This document shows positions 7,466 to 14,687 of a stretch of DNA of 43,448 nt, one piece after another. The position numbers and the translations under genes are program-made. The notes beneath the pieces were generated by a model that did not search any database, was not told the DNA's origin, and saw only the letters and a program-made list of their open reading frames with translations. Source of the DNA: Alcaligenaceae bacterium (lineage in GTDB: Bacteria > Pseudomonadota > Gammaproteobacteria > Burkholderiales > Burkholderiaceae_B); the NCBI GenBank assembly GCA_947378965.1, contig CANCMG010000030.1:1-43448 (forward strand), in the 5' to 3' direction. How positions within the stretch are numbered: the first letter of the stretch is position 1; each line of letters begins with the position of its first letter.

Positions 7466-8335
7466 TTTCTCTTTCGAAAGCAACTCTTGTTCAAAGCTAC
7501 GAATCTTATTCAACCCCAACGCATTATTCGTCTGCTCAAGTGAGGCCATCTTATCGACCCAGGCACGCGAGTCGCCGGTTTTTTTCAAGTCGATCAAAAA
7601 GTCATCAACAGCCTTGATGGTTAGTCTGACGGTACTACTGGGAAACAACGCAATCGCATAGCCCATTTGTTGTAACTCTTGCGCCGAGCGCAGCGGCGTT
7701 AAGCCGGTTTCAGACATGTTGGCTAATAGTGGACCCGGTAGTTCGCGACCGATCAGTTCAAGCTCTTCGAGCGATTGCGGGCCATCCACAAACAGAATAT
7801 CTGCGCCGGCCTGTTTAAATAACAGACAACGATCAAGTGCTTCTTGCATCCCGAGTGGGCCTCTTGCATCGGTACGCGCAACGATCAGTGTGTCTGAATT
7901 ATTGCGAGCCGCGATAGCCGCGCGGATTTTTCTGACGGCAATCTCGCGTGACTCAACAATCTTGTTATCCATATGCCCGCAGCGTTTAGGCCAGGCTTGA
8001 TCTTCAAGCTGGACTGCAGCCACGCCGAGCAACTCCATGCCTCTGACGGTGCGTACGACGTTGGCCACATCGCCATAACCGGTATCGCAGTCAACGATCA
8101 GGGGGATTGTCGTGACGCGTCTGATCGCATGCACTGAATCTTCAATATCGGCGTAGGCAATCAGACCGATATCGGGTTCACCGTAACGTGCCGCCGCTGT
8201 GGCATAGCCGCTGACATACCCAGCCTCAAAGCCGGCGGCCTCGATTTGCCTGAGTTCTATGGGCGAGCCCCCGCCCGGAATCACCATAATCTCAGCGTTT
8301 AAGAGGCGTTTACGTAGGGATTGTGCGGGGCTCAT
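7463..8335 (-). CDS. PEP mutase/isocitrate lyase family lyase (2-methylisocitrate or 2,3-dimethylmalate lyase-like)
   Basis: A 290-residue TIM-barrel enzyme that should cleave a C-C bond of a 2-hydroxy dicarboxylate in the cytoplasm. It shows the Mg-binding DCDTGYGD (82-89), QLEDQ (109-113) and the catalytic-cysteine motif KRCGH (117-121, C119), which separates lyases from PEP mutases. Length matches PrpB and 2,3-dimethylmalate lyase. It is divergent from a LeuC/LeuD-like hydro-lyase pair. The same combination, lyase plus two-subunit aconitase-type hydratase, makes dimethylmaleate to pyruvate plus propionate in nicotinate fermenters, so that role is a good candidate. A methylcitrate-type role is less likely without prpC or prpD nearby. 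Substrate unproven. Confidence 0.85.
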   Translation of the reverse strand: MSPAQSLRKRLLNAEIMVIPGGGSPIELRQIEAAGFEAGYVSGYATAAARYGEPDIGLIAYADIEDSVHAIRRVTTIPLIVDCDTGYGDVANVVRTVRGMELLGVAAVQLEDQAWPKRCGHMDNKIVESREIAVRKIRAAIAARNNSDTLIVARTDARGPLGMQEALDRCLLFKQAGADILFVDGPQSLEELELIGRELPGPLLANMSETGLTPLRSAQELQQMGYAIALFPSSTVRLTIKAVDDFLIDLKKTGDSRAWVDKMASLEQTNNALGLNKIRSFEQELLSKEK

Positions 8336-8473
8336 TGTTTGTCAGTCATTTGTGAGTAATATGCAAATATACTTGACATTTTCTCTGCCTTGAACGGCGA
8401 GGTTGTACGCGTCAATCTAATTCATATACAGGCAGCAGTGGTACGCACGCGGACTGCCTCACTAGGAGATGTC

Positions 8474-9763
8474 ATGGGTTTTACGATGACAGAAAAAATA
8501 TTTGCGGTACATGCTCAATCAGGGCAGGCCCGTGCCGGAGACATTGAGATTCTCACACCAGATGTGGTTCTACTCAACGATACAAGCGGCACGATTACCG
8601 TCGAACAATTAAAAAAGATGGGTGTTGATCGCCTGTTCGACTCAGAAAAAGTCGTCTTGGTGGCTGATCACTTTTCACCGCCAAAAGATGTTACGAGCGC
8701 CGACGCCATTAATTTATTAAGAGGCTTTGGCAATAAGTTTGGGATTAAAAATTTTTACGAATCTGGCCGACATGGTATCGAGCATGCACTGTTACCCGAG
8801 CTTGGTAAGGTCGGCCCTGGCGGGCTGATCTTTGGTGCAGACTCGCATACCTGCACCGCCGGCGCCTTAAACGCCTGCGGGGTAGGGTTCGGCTCGACCG
8901 ACCTGGCGGGTGTGATTGCCACCGGCGAGCTCTGGGTCAAAGTGCCACGCTCGATCAGGGTCGATATGATTGGTCAGCCTGGGCGTTTTGTCACAGGTAA
9001 AGACATCATTTTGAGCTTGATCGCAAAAATCGGTGTCGATGGCGCCTTAAATGCCGCGCTTGAATTTGGTGGCAGTGGTTTGGCAAATCTGAATATCGAC
9101 GAGCGCATGGCCATTGCGAATATGGCCGTCGAGGCGGGTGCCGACACCTGTGTGTTTGAGTATGACGAGCAGGTGGCGCAGTACATCGCACAATCGGGGT
9201 GGGACGCTCGGCAGCCCGTCATGCCCGATCCAGATGCCGACTATCTTGCACGTCACACCATCGATCTGCAGCAGCTAACCCCGTTGGTTGCAGCGCCACC
9301 GTCACCGGCCAATGGCTTACCTGTTGCTCAGGTCGCTGAAACCATCGTGCACCAAGTCTATATAGGAAATTGCTCAAACGGCACCATCACCGACTTGAGG
9401 CAGGCTGCCGAGGTTTTGAAGGGCCAGACGATTGCCCCGACGGTCAGGCTCATTGTTGTGCCCGCCACCAGTGCGATTTATCGGCAAGCGGCACGTGAGG
9501 GCCTGCTCGAGATCTTGTCAGCCGCGGGTGCCGGCATTTCGTTGCCGACTTGTGGCGCGTGTTTTGGTGGCCATATGGGGATCTTGGCAGCGGGCGAAGC
9601 CGCGATCTCTACGACCAACCGAAATTTTAGAGGCCGTATGGGTCACGCTGACGCCAAGGTGTATCTGGCAAATGCCTGGGTGGCCGCCGCTGCAGCCGTT
9701 GCAGGCAAAATTGTTGATCCGCTTAGCGTCGCGCCTCAGGCTGGCAGAAAGGAGCTCGCATGA
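8474..9763 (+). CDS. 3-isopropylmalate dehydratase/aconitase-type large subunit
   Basis: A 429-residue LeuC-like subunit that binds a [4Fe-4S] cluster and hydrates or dehydrates a small di- or tricarboxylate. Cluster ligands are C300 (GNCSNG), C360 and C363 (TCGACFGG); other family blocks are DHFSP (65-69), GADSHTCTAGAL (121-132) and TTNRNFRGRMG (380-390). I start at the ATG behind TAGGAG, which begins MGFTMTEKI as in relatives; the open frame extends 28 codons upstream without family similarity. Overlaps the small-subunit gene by four bases, so subunits are coupled. The divergent lyase and the Bug receptor downstream suggest a catabolic hydratase, such as dimethylmaleate hydratase-like, rather than leucine synthesis. 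The 138 bases before it hold the divergent promoters, with a TTGACA at 8374 but no clear -10. Confidence 0.88.
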   Translation: MGFTMTEKIFAVHAQSGQARAGDIEILTPDVVLLNDTSGTITVEQLKKMGVDRLFDSEKVVLVADHFSPPKDVTSADAINLLRGFGNKFGIKNFYESGRHGIEHALLPELGKVGPGGLIFGADSHTCTAGALNACGVGFGSTDLAGVIATGELWVKVPRSIRVDMIGQPGRFVTGKDIILSLIAKIGVDGALNAALEFGGSGLANLNIDERMAIANMAVEAGADTCVFEYDEQVAQYIAQSGWDARQPVMPDPDADYLARHTIDLQQLTPLVAAPPSPANGLPVAQVAETIVHQVYIGNCSNGTITDLRQAAEVLKGQTIAPTVRLIVVPATSAIYRQAAREGLLEILSAAGAGISLPTCGACFGGHMGILAAGEAAISTTNRNFRGRMGHADAKVYLANAWVAAAAAVAGKIVDPLSVAPQAGRKELA

Positions 9764-10314
9764 GCGGTTCAGTTACCAACAGTTCAATCATGAGCAGCAC
9801 CACCACGAGCAGCGCCACCGCGAACAACACTATACGAAATATCCACCTTTATGGTGCAAACATCGATACCGATGTGATTTTGCCTGGTAAATATCTCAAT
9901 CTGTATACGCCCGAAGAGCTTGGCCCCCACTGCATGGAAGGTCTCGACCCAAGTTTCATCCAGCGAGTACGCCCAGGCGATGTCATCATCGCGGGCAGTA
10001 ACTTTGGAACAGGCTCTTCAAGAGAACATGCCCCGATTGCCATTAAAGCGGCCGGGATCTCGTGCATCATTGCTACGAGCTTTGCCCGCATCTTTTATCG
10101 TAATGCGATCAATATCGGGCTGCCCGTTTTTGAGTGTGCAGAAATCGTTGCTGCAGTCAAAAATGGGGATACGATTGCGGCAGACATTACAAAGGGTTTG
10201 TTTACGGTCAACGGGGTGGCCTTTCAAGCCAAGCCGTTTCCGCCTTACATACAAGCGATTATCGATGCAGGAGGACTTGTTCCTTTTGTTAGCGCCCAAC
10301 TTAAACAGACTTGA
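9760..10314 (+). CDS. 3-isopropylmalate dehydratase/aconitase-type small subunit
   Basis: A 184-residue LeuD-like swivelling subunit, partner of the large subunit. Family marks are IDTDVI (35-40) and GSNFGTGSSREH (79-90). A strong GAAAGGAG site precedes the ATG, which overlaps the previous stop as ATGA. Odd points: residues 2-24 are a Ser/Thr/Asn-rich extension not expected in this family, built from a 15-base tandem repeat (five-residue pentads IMSST, TTSSA, TANNT). The last 15 codons and stop also lie in a 57-base unit that is tandemly repeated downstream. A start nearer residue 25 would remove the extension, but the ribosome-binding site supports the upstream ATG. Confidence 0.88.
   Translation: MSGSVTNSSIMSSTTTSSATANNTIRNIHLYGANIDTDVILPGKYLNLYTPEELGPHCMEGLDPSFIQRVRPGDVIIAGSNFGTGSSREHAPIAIKAAGISCIIATSFARIFYRNAINIGLPVFECAEIVAAVKNGDTIAADITKGLFTVNGVAFQAKPFPPYIQAIIDAGGLVPFVSAQLKQT
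9787..9831 (+). repeat. 15-base tandem repeat inside the small-subunit gene (3 copies)
   Basis: Three in-frame 15-base units (9787-9801, 9802-9816, 9817-9831). Copies 1 and 2 agree at 12 of 15 bases, copies 2 and 3 at 10 of 15. They encode the low-complexity Ser/Thr/Asn segment near the N terminus of the LeuD-like protein. Confidence 0.6.
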
Positions 10315-10439
10315 ATCATTACCAGAGACTTGCTTGTTTCTTTCGTTAACAGGTGACTTAAACAGACTTGAAGCATGACCAGATACTTGCTTGTTCCCTT
10401 CGTCAGCAGGCAATTCAAACAGATTTGAAGCATGACCCA
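10269..10439 (+). repeat. 57-base tandem repeat at the 3' end of the LeuD-like gene (3 copies)
   Basis: Units 10269-10325, 10326-10382 and 10383-10439. The first contains the last 15 codons and the stop of the LeuD-like gene; the next two form most of the spacer before the Bug receptor. The core ACTTAAACAGACTTGAA is nearly unchanged in all. The period is a multiple of three, so the copies keep the gene's reading frame and each repeats a stop codon at the same place (LKQT-stop, LKQT-stop, FKQI-stop). Confidence 0.85.
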
Positions 10440-10482
10440 ATACAGTTACGATTAAAAATCAGAGAATATCTAAGGAAACAAC

Positions 10483-11478
10483 ATGTTAGAAAATTTCATG
10501 AATAATACGCTGCGCACGGCTCTCTCTTTTTTGGGGCTAGCGCTGATTGCCGCCGCTACGCCGGTGTTGGCGCAAAACACGTTTCCAAACAAGTCGATTC
10601 GACTGATTGTGCCTTTCGCCCCAGGCGGCGTTACCGATACAAGCGGTCGCTTGATTGCCGATCAATTATCCCGTCGTATCGGGCAAACCATCATTGTTGA
10701 AAACAAAGCAGGCGCCTCAGGCAATATCGGTGCGGCAATGGTTGCCAACTCAGAGCCCGATGGCTACACCTTGGTGCTTGGCTTTGATGGCACCATCGTG
10801 ATTAACCCGCATGTGTTTACTTCAATGCCTTTAGATACGCTTAAAGATCTGACGCCAGTCGGCAAAATTGGCGAAACCATTTTGATTCTGTTGGCGTATC
10901 CAAACTTCGAAGCGCAAACATTGCAAGAGATTATTGCCCTGTCAAAGCAACCCGGCAAAGTGATTAATTTTGGCTCGTCTGGGGTTGCAAGCCCACAGCA
11001 CATTGCCGTCGAATTGCTCAATCAACAAACCGGCTCAAAACTTGTACACGTTCCGTATAAAGGCGGTGGCCAAGCCATGATCGATGTACAGGCAGGCGTC
11101 ATCCCATTGGTCTTTACCGCGGTGGCTGGCGGCTATACGTATGTCAAAAGTGGCCGGCTTAAAGCGGTTGCCGTGTCAAGCGAAAGACGTGCAGCCTCGT
11201 TACCTGACGTCCCAACCTTTATTGAAAGCGGTATCAAAGACTTTGTGGCAAGCGGCTGGGTAGGCATTTTTGCACCCTCTAAAGTGCCACGCCCAGTGAT
11301 CGACTATCTCAACAAAGAACTTAACGCAGTCTTATCAACGCCTGAAGTGATCGCCAGACTTGATACGCTTGGGATTGAAGCCTCACCCGGCACGCCAGAA
11401 AAATTTAGCAAAGAAATCACCGCTGATTTCAAACGCTATGGCGAAGTGATTAAGGCGGCTGATATTAAAGCGGAATGA
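10483..11478 (+). CDS. Bug/TctC-family periplasmic substrate receptor
   Basis: A 331-residue extracytoplasmic binding protein of the tripartite tricarboxylate transporter (Bug) family. The signal peptide ends near residue 30 (VLA-QN). Family blocks include IRLIVPFAPGGVTDTSGR, ENKAGASGNIGA and the C-terminal region starting near DVPTFIESG. Bug proteins bind carboxylates or related small acids and are very numerous in Burkholderiales. No TctA/TctB membrane partner is in the window, so it must share one elsewhere or act as a sensor, as orphan Bug proteins often do. The start at 10483 has AAGGA six bases before it; an ATG five codons in is an alternative. Probably imports the substrate of the adjacent lyase/hydratase set. 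Confidence 0.9.
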   Translation: MLENFMNNTLRTALSFLGLALIAAATPVLAQNTFPNKSIRLIVPFAPGGVTDTSGRLIADQLSRRIGQTIIVENKAGASGNIGAAMVANSEPDGYTLVLGFDGTIVINPHVFTSMPLDTLKDLTPVGKIGETILILLAYPNFEAQTLQEIIALSKQPGKVINFGSSGVASPQHIAVELLNQQTGSKLVHVPYKGGGQAMIDVQAGVIPLVFTAVAGGYTYVKSGRLKAVAVSSERRAASLPDVPTFIESGIKDFVASGWVGIFAPSKVPRPVIDYLNKELNAVLSTPEVIARLDTLGIEASPGTPEKFSKEITADFKRYGEVIKAADIKAE

Positions 11479-11530
11479 GCACTGCAATTCACTCAGCAAA
11501 CTTGCCAAGCCCACCAACGATAAGATTACA

Positions 11531-11591
11531 CATTCAGTAAGGTTGAGCCTACTGAGTGCTCTAGCGGGTAGGCTATCGCTTAGGCTACCCG
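11531..11591. terminator. Two consecutive hairpins between convergent genes
   Basis: The first hairpin pairs CATTCAGT-A-AGG (11531-11542) with CCTACTGAGTG (11548-11558), with one bulge. The second pairs CGGGTAG (11565-11571) with CTACCCG (11585-11591), directly abutting the stop codon of the minus-strand glycosyltransferase. Together they fill the gap between two convergent genes and are best read as a bidirectional terminator. Confidence 0.6.
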
Positions 11592-13244
11592 TTATTTCAG
11601 ACTTGAGCTAAACCGACGATAAATAGTGAGTACCGGGCTGCCGTCAATGACGATCTCGTAAAACATGGCATAGGCTTGGTCGGGCTGTTCAAATTTAGAG
11701 CCATCAAAAAATCTGTAATTTGTCAAAATATAATCTGACTCGAAATTTTTTGGGTCTAAGATCATTCTCTGGCGCTCTTCAGGCTTAAGCAGCTCAAGCG
11801 CCTGTTGGATTGAGGTGAAGCCGAGCGAACGGATCGTGATGCGTTTGTTATCGTCGTTGGCAAGAATAAATTCAAGCCCCTTCACATCGGTCACGCCCCA
11901 ATAGTCACGCTCAAAGCGACTATGCGATGAAAACAAAGTGATCAAACCATTGAAGTACACATGTTGAAAAGGGTGATTACGAATCATCCAAGTCACGTTA
12001 AATAGGATTTGCAGACTGAAGAGTATCGTCAATAAACCAGCGATAGGGATCCCATACACTTGTTTACTGTTGAGCGCTTGCACGCCGCCTACGCTTAGTA
12101 GGACGATGGCGGGATAAATAAAATAGAGTTGTCGCCAGCCATCGTAAAGTGTCGAATTCAAGAGGATTGCTGCAAATATTGGGCTGCCAGCCACCGCTAA
12201 AAATAAAATATCCTGAAAATGATCGAAGTGTTTTAAATTTTGTACGGGCTGTGAAACGACTTTCACACATAATATGACGACACCAATCGCAAAGCATACA
12301 GAGATCAAGATCGGCGTGGTAAGTGCAATCCACGTTGGTGCATAATGCCAGGGTAAGTTCTTTGCAAAAACATAGTCACCAGCGTAAAGATTAAAATTGT
12401 CCCAACGAAACTGAGACATATTTTTTAGCGCCAGTAAAAAATTGGTGAAAGGGTTTTCCCAAAGCCACGGCCACATTCCGTAGGTGCATAGGGCACAGGT
12501 CACGCCAAAGATAACAGTCAACGTTAAACATGTTCGCATGGTGATCAGGCGAAGACGACTTAGCATCACAAGCATAAAAACCGTCAGCCCAAAAAAAATG
12601 ACTCCGGCAATACGTATGTTGATTGTGAGTGCAATCATGATTGCGTGTAGCAATGCGCTTTGCCAACTGAGTGTCAATCGCAGGCGAGTCAAGGTATACA
12701 GACTTGCCGCGCAACATGCCATCAACACAATATCTTTGCTGTTGTAGAAGGCCTCGCCGTACAGTCTAGGGCTTGTCAAAAGCAAAGTGCTAGCCAAAAG
12801 AGCATAGCCCCAATGACTAAAACGTAATTTTACTGCGTGATATATCGCAATCAGTCCAAGCCAAAAAACAAAAAACGTTAATAAATGCCGAAGTAAGAAT
12901 TGCTGGCGTGAGTCGTTTAACGAAAATAAACGTTCTATAAAAAAAGCTGGTAAATCAAATGCGACACCATAGTCGCGATCGTAATACTCGTTGAGCGGGA
13001 TAGCGAATGTGGATAAGACAGGATCGTTTTTCAGCCAGGTGATATTGAACTTATCAGCGATATAGTTCAAACTCATCCCGCCATTTGTACGGCTTATCAG
13101 TTCGTCCGCCGACATTCCATAATCGGTAAAGGTGGTGACCCCTAATACCAAGATAAAGAGAAAATAAAGCGCTACCATTTGAGAGTGATAACGATCGAGT
13201 AAAGCGCGGTGGTTTTGTAAAATTAAGAAAAAATTCTTTATCAT
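11592..13244 (-). CDS. Polytopic membrane glycosyltransferase, GT-C/ArnT-like
   Basis: A 550-residue membrane protein with about ten or more hydrophobic segments. The first segment is followed by DYGMSADELISR, with the acidic pair in the first outer loop expected for GT-C enzymes that use a polyprenyl-phosphate sugar (PMT/ArnT type). A second loop has YDRDYGVAFDLPAF, followed by the RHLLTFFVFWLG segment typical of the family. The C-terminal 150 residues are mostly soluble. It likely adds a sugar or sugar-like group to an envelope molecule; donor and acceptor are unknown. Monocistronic, and divergent from the reductase gene at 13497 with a 252-base gap. A shared role with its neighbours is not evident. 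Confidence 0.75.
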   Translation of the reverse strand: MIKNFFLILQNHRALLDRYHSQMVALYFLFILVLGVTTFTDYGMSADELISRTNGGMSLNYIADKFNITWLKNDPVLSTFAIPLNEYYDRDYGVAFDLPAFFIERLFSLNDSRQQFLLRHLLTFFVFWLGLIAIYHAVKLRFSHWGYALLASTLLLTSPRLYGEAFYNSKDIVLMACCAASLYTLTRLRLTLSWQSALLHAIMIALTINIRIAGVIFFGLTVFMLVMLSRLRLITMRTCLTLTVIFGVTCALCTYGMWPWLWENPFTNFLLALKNMSQFRWDNFNLYAGDYVFAKNLPWHYAPTWIALTTPILISVCFAIGVVILCVKVVSQPVQNLKHFDHFQDILFLAVAGSPIFAAILLNSTLYDGWRQLYFIYPAIVLLSVGGVQALNSKQVYGIPIAGLLTILFSLQILFNVTWMIRNHPFQHVYFNGLITLFSSHSRFERDYWGVTDVKGLEFILANDDNKRITIRSLGFTSIQQALELLKPEERQRMILDPKNFESDYILTNYRFFDGSKFEQPDQAYAMFYEIVIDGSPVLTIYRRFSSSLK

Positions 13245-13496
13245 CAGGCTGAGTCCAACTGTATGACTTTGGCTTATGGCTTAGTATAGCGTTTGCTGTT
13301 GCTCAATATCCCGTCGAGTCAGCAGCCATTTTTTGTATTCTTTGCGAACCTCTGCCAATCAGCAGCCGATGCGCTCAGACATTAAATTTTGTATGCTCAT
13401 GACGTCTACGTTGTCTTTAACCAAATGCGCGAAGATCTTCCACAGTTTGGTGTACGACCTTTTCAAACCATATATCGTCAGGCAAATGAGGCCAAG

Positions 13497-14552
13497 ATGA
13501 AAAAGAAAGTTGCATTAATTGCCGGCGTCGGTGGAATGTGTGGCGGCAATATGGCTCAATTTTTGCACGCTACTGGTCAGTGGGATGTCATCGGCGTGTC
13601 ACGCGGCAGCCCCGAATTGGGCGAGTGGGTGCGTCACATTGCGGCCGACTTGCTCGATCCGCAACAAACCCAAGAGCGCCTCGTGAATATCGAACATGTC
13701 ACGCACATCTTCTATACGGCATTGCTCACTGGTAAATCCTACGAAGAAGAAAACGATCTCAATACTAGATTAATGCGTAATTTCTTAGATGCCGCTCTGC
13801 CGCAGATTCGCAAGCTCGAGCATATCCATGTGCTCGAAGGCGTTAAATGGTACGGGTATCACAAGGGGGCCTACAAAACGCCCGCGCGCGAGGATGACCC
13901 ACCTTGCAGCAACCCGCCATACTTCTACGAAGAGCAGCACAATTACGTTCTCAAGTGCCAGCAAGGTCAGTCGTGGACTTGGTCGACCACTCGGCCGGGC
14001 GCAGTGTGTGGCTATGCGAACGGCGCACGTATCAACCTGATGATGGTGATCGCGGCTTACGCGACGATCATGAAAGAACTTGGCAAGCCGCTGATATTTC
14101 CGGGTGATGAAGCGACCTATCACGCGCTAACGTTTACGTCTGACGTTGGTATGCTGAATCGGGCGATGCTGTGGGCATCGACCGATCCGCGTGCAGCGAA
14201 TCAGGCTTTCAACATCGGTAACGGCGATGCGTTTCGCTGGCATGACATGTGGCCGCGCATCGCCGCAATGTTTGGTATGCAAGCGGGCCCAGTGAAAACA
14301 ACGTGCCTGGTCGATTTCATGGCAGACAAAGAGCCACTGTGGAGGGATTTGGTTCACCGTCACGGACTCAAGCAGGGAGACCTGTTTCGCCTGGCGCCCT
14401 GGGGTTACGCGGATACCGTCTTCTCGCGTAAATGGGACAACATGATCAGCATGGTAAAGGCCAATCAGTTCGGTTTCACTGAAATGATTGATAGCGAAGC
14501 GATGATGCAACGCATTTTCAACGAGTTTCGAGAGACGCGCATCATTCCGTGA
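13497..14552 (+). CDS. PRISE-like short-chain reductase
   Basis: A 351-residue atypical short-chain dehydrogenase/reductase of the progesterone 5-beta-reductase/iridoid synthase-like (PRISE) type, which reduces activated C=C bonds of enones with NADPH. The nucleotide-binding Gly motif is GVGGMCGGN (10-18). K117 in LEGVKWYG and the Tyr-rich PYFYEEQ (141-147) stand where PRISE enzymes carry the catalytic Lys and Tyr motifs. The start is the ATG behind GAGG; 36 upstream in-frame codons look non-coding. The next genes encode a transketolase and a Baeyer-Villiger-type monooxygenase, so enone reduction followed by ketone oxidation is a possible sequence of steps. Substrate unknown. Confidence 0.8.
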   Translation: MKKKVALIAGVGGMCGGNMAQFLHATGQWDVIGVSRGSPELGEWVRHIAADLLDPQQTQERLVNIEHVTHIFYTALLTGKSYEEENDLNTRLMRNFLDAALPQIRKLEHIHVLEGVKWYGYHKGAYKTPAREDDPPCSNPPYFYEEQHNYVLKCQQGQSWTWSTTRPGAVCGYANGARINLMMVIAAYATIMKELGKPLIFPGDEATYHALTFTSDVGMLNRAMLWASTDPRAANQAFNIGNGDAFRWHDMWPRIAAMFGMQAGPVKTTCLVDFMADKEPLWRDLVHRHGLKQGDLFRLAPWGYADTVFSRKWDNMISMVKANQFGFTEMIDSEAMMQRIFNEFRETRIIP

Positions 14553-14687
14553 AGTGTGTCGCAACCAAGGCCGTTGAATGTTTGATTGCATCGGCGACCG
14601 CATGACCTCAGTCAGTCGTGATTGCTAGTTATTTATCGATTTTAGGTTCAAGTTTTGGTAGGTTCGAGTACGCGGTAATTTTTCTCA

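Noticed and set aside
10018-10440. Minus-strand open frame of 140 codons with a 19-residue repeat
   Set aside because: It stays open only because the 57-base tandem repeat is a multiple of three; the rest is antisense to the LeuD-like gene and there is no ribosome-binding site or family match.
13389-13496. Upstream start for the PRISE-like reductase
   Set aside because: The Rossmann fold begins right at the ATG at 13497, which has a GAGG site; the 36 extra codons look non-coding.
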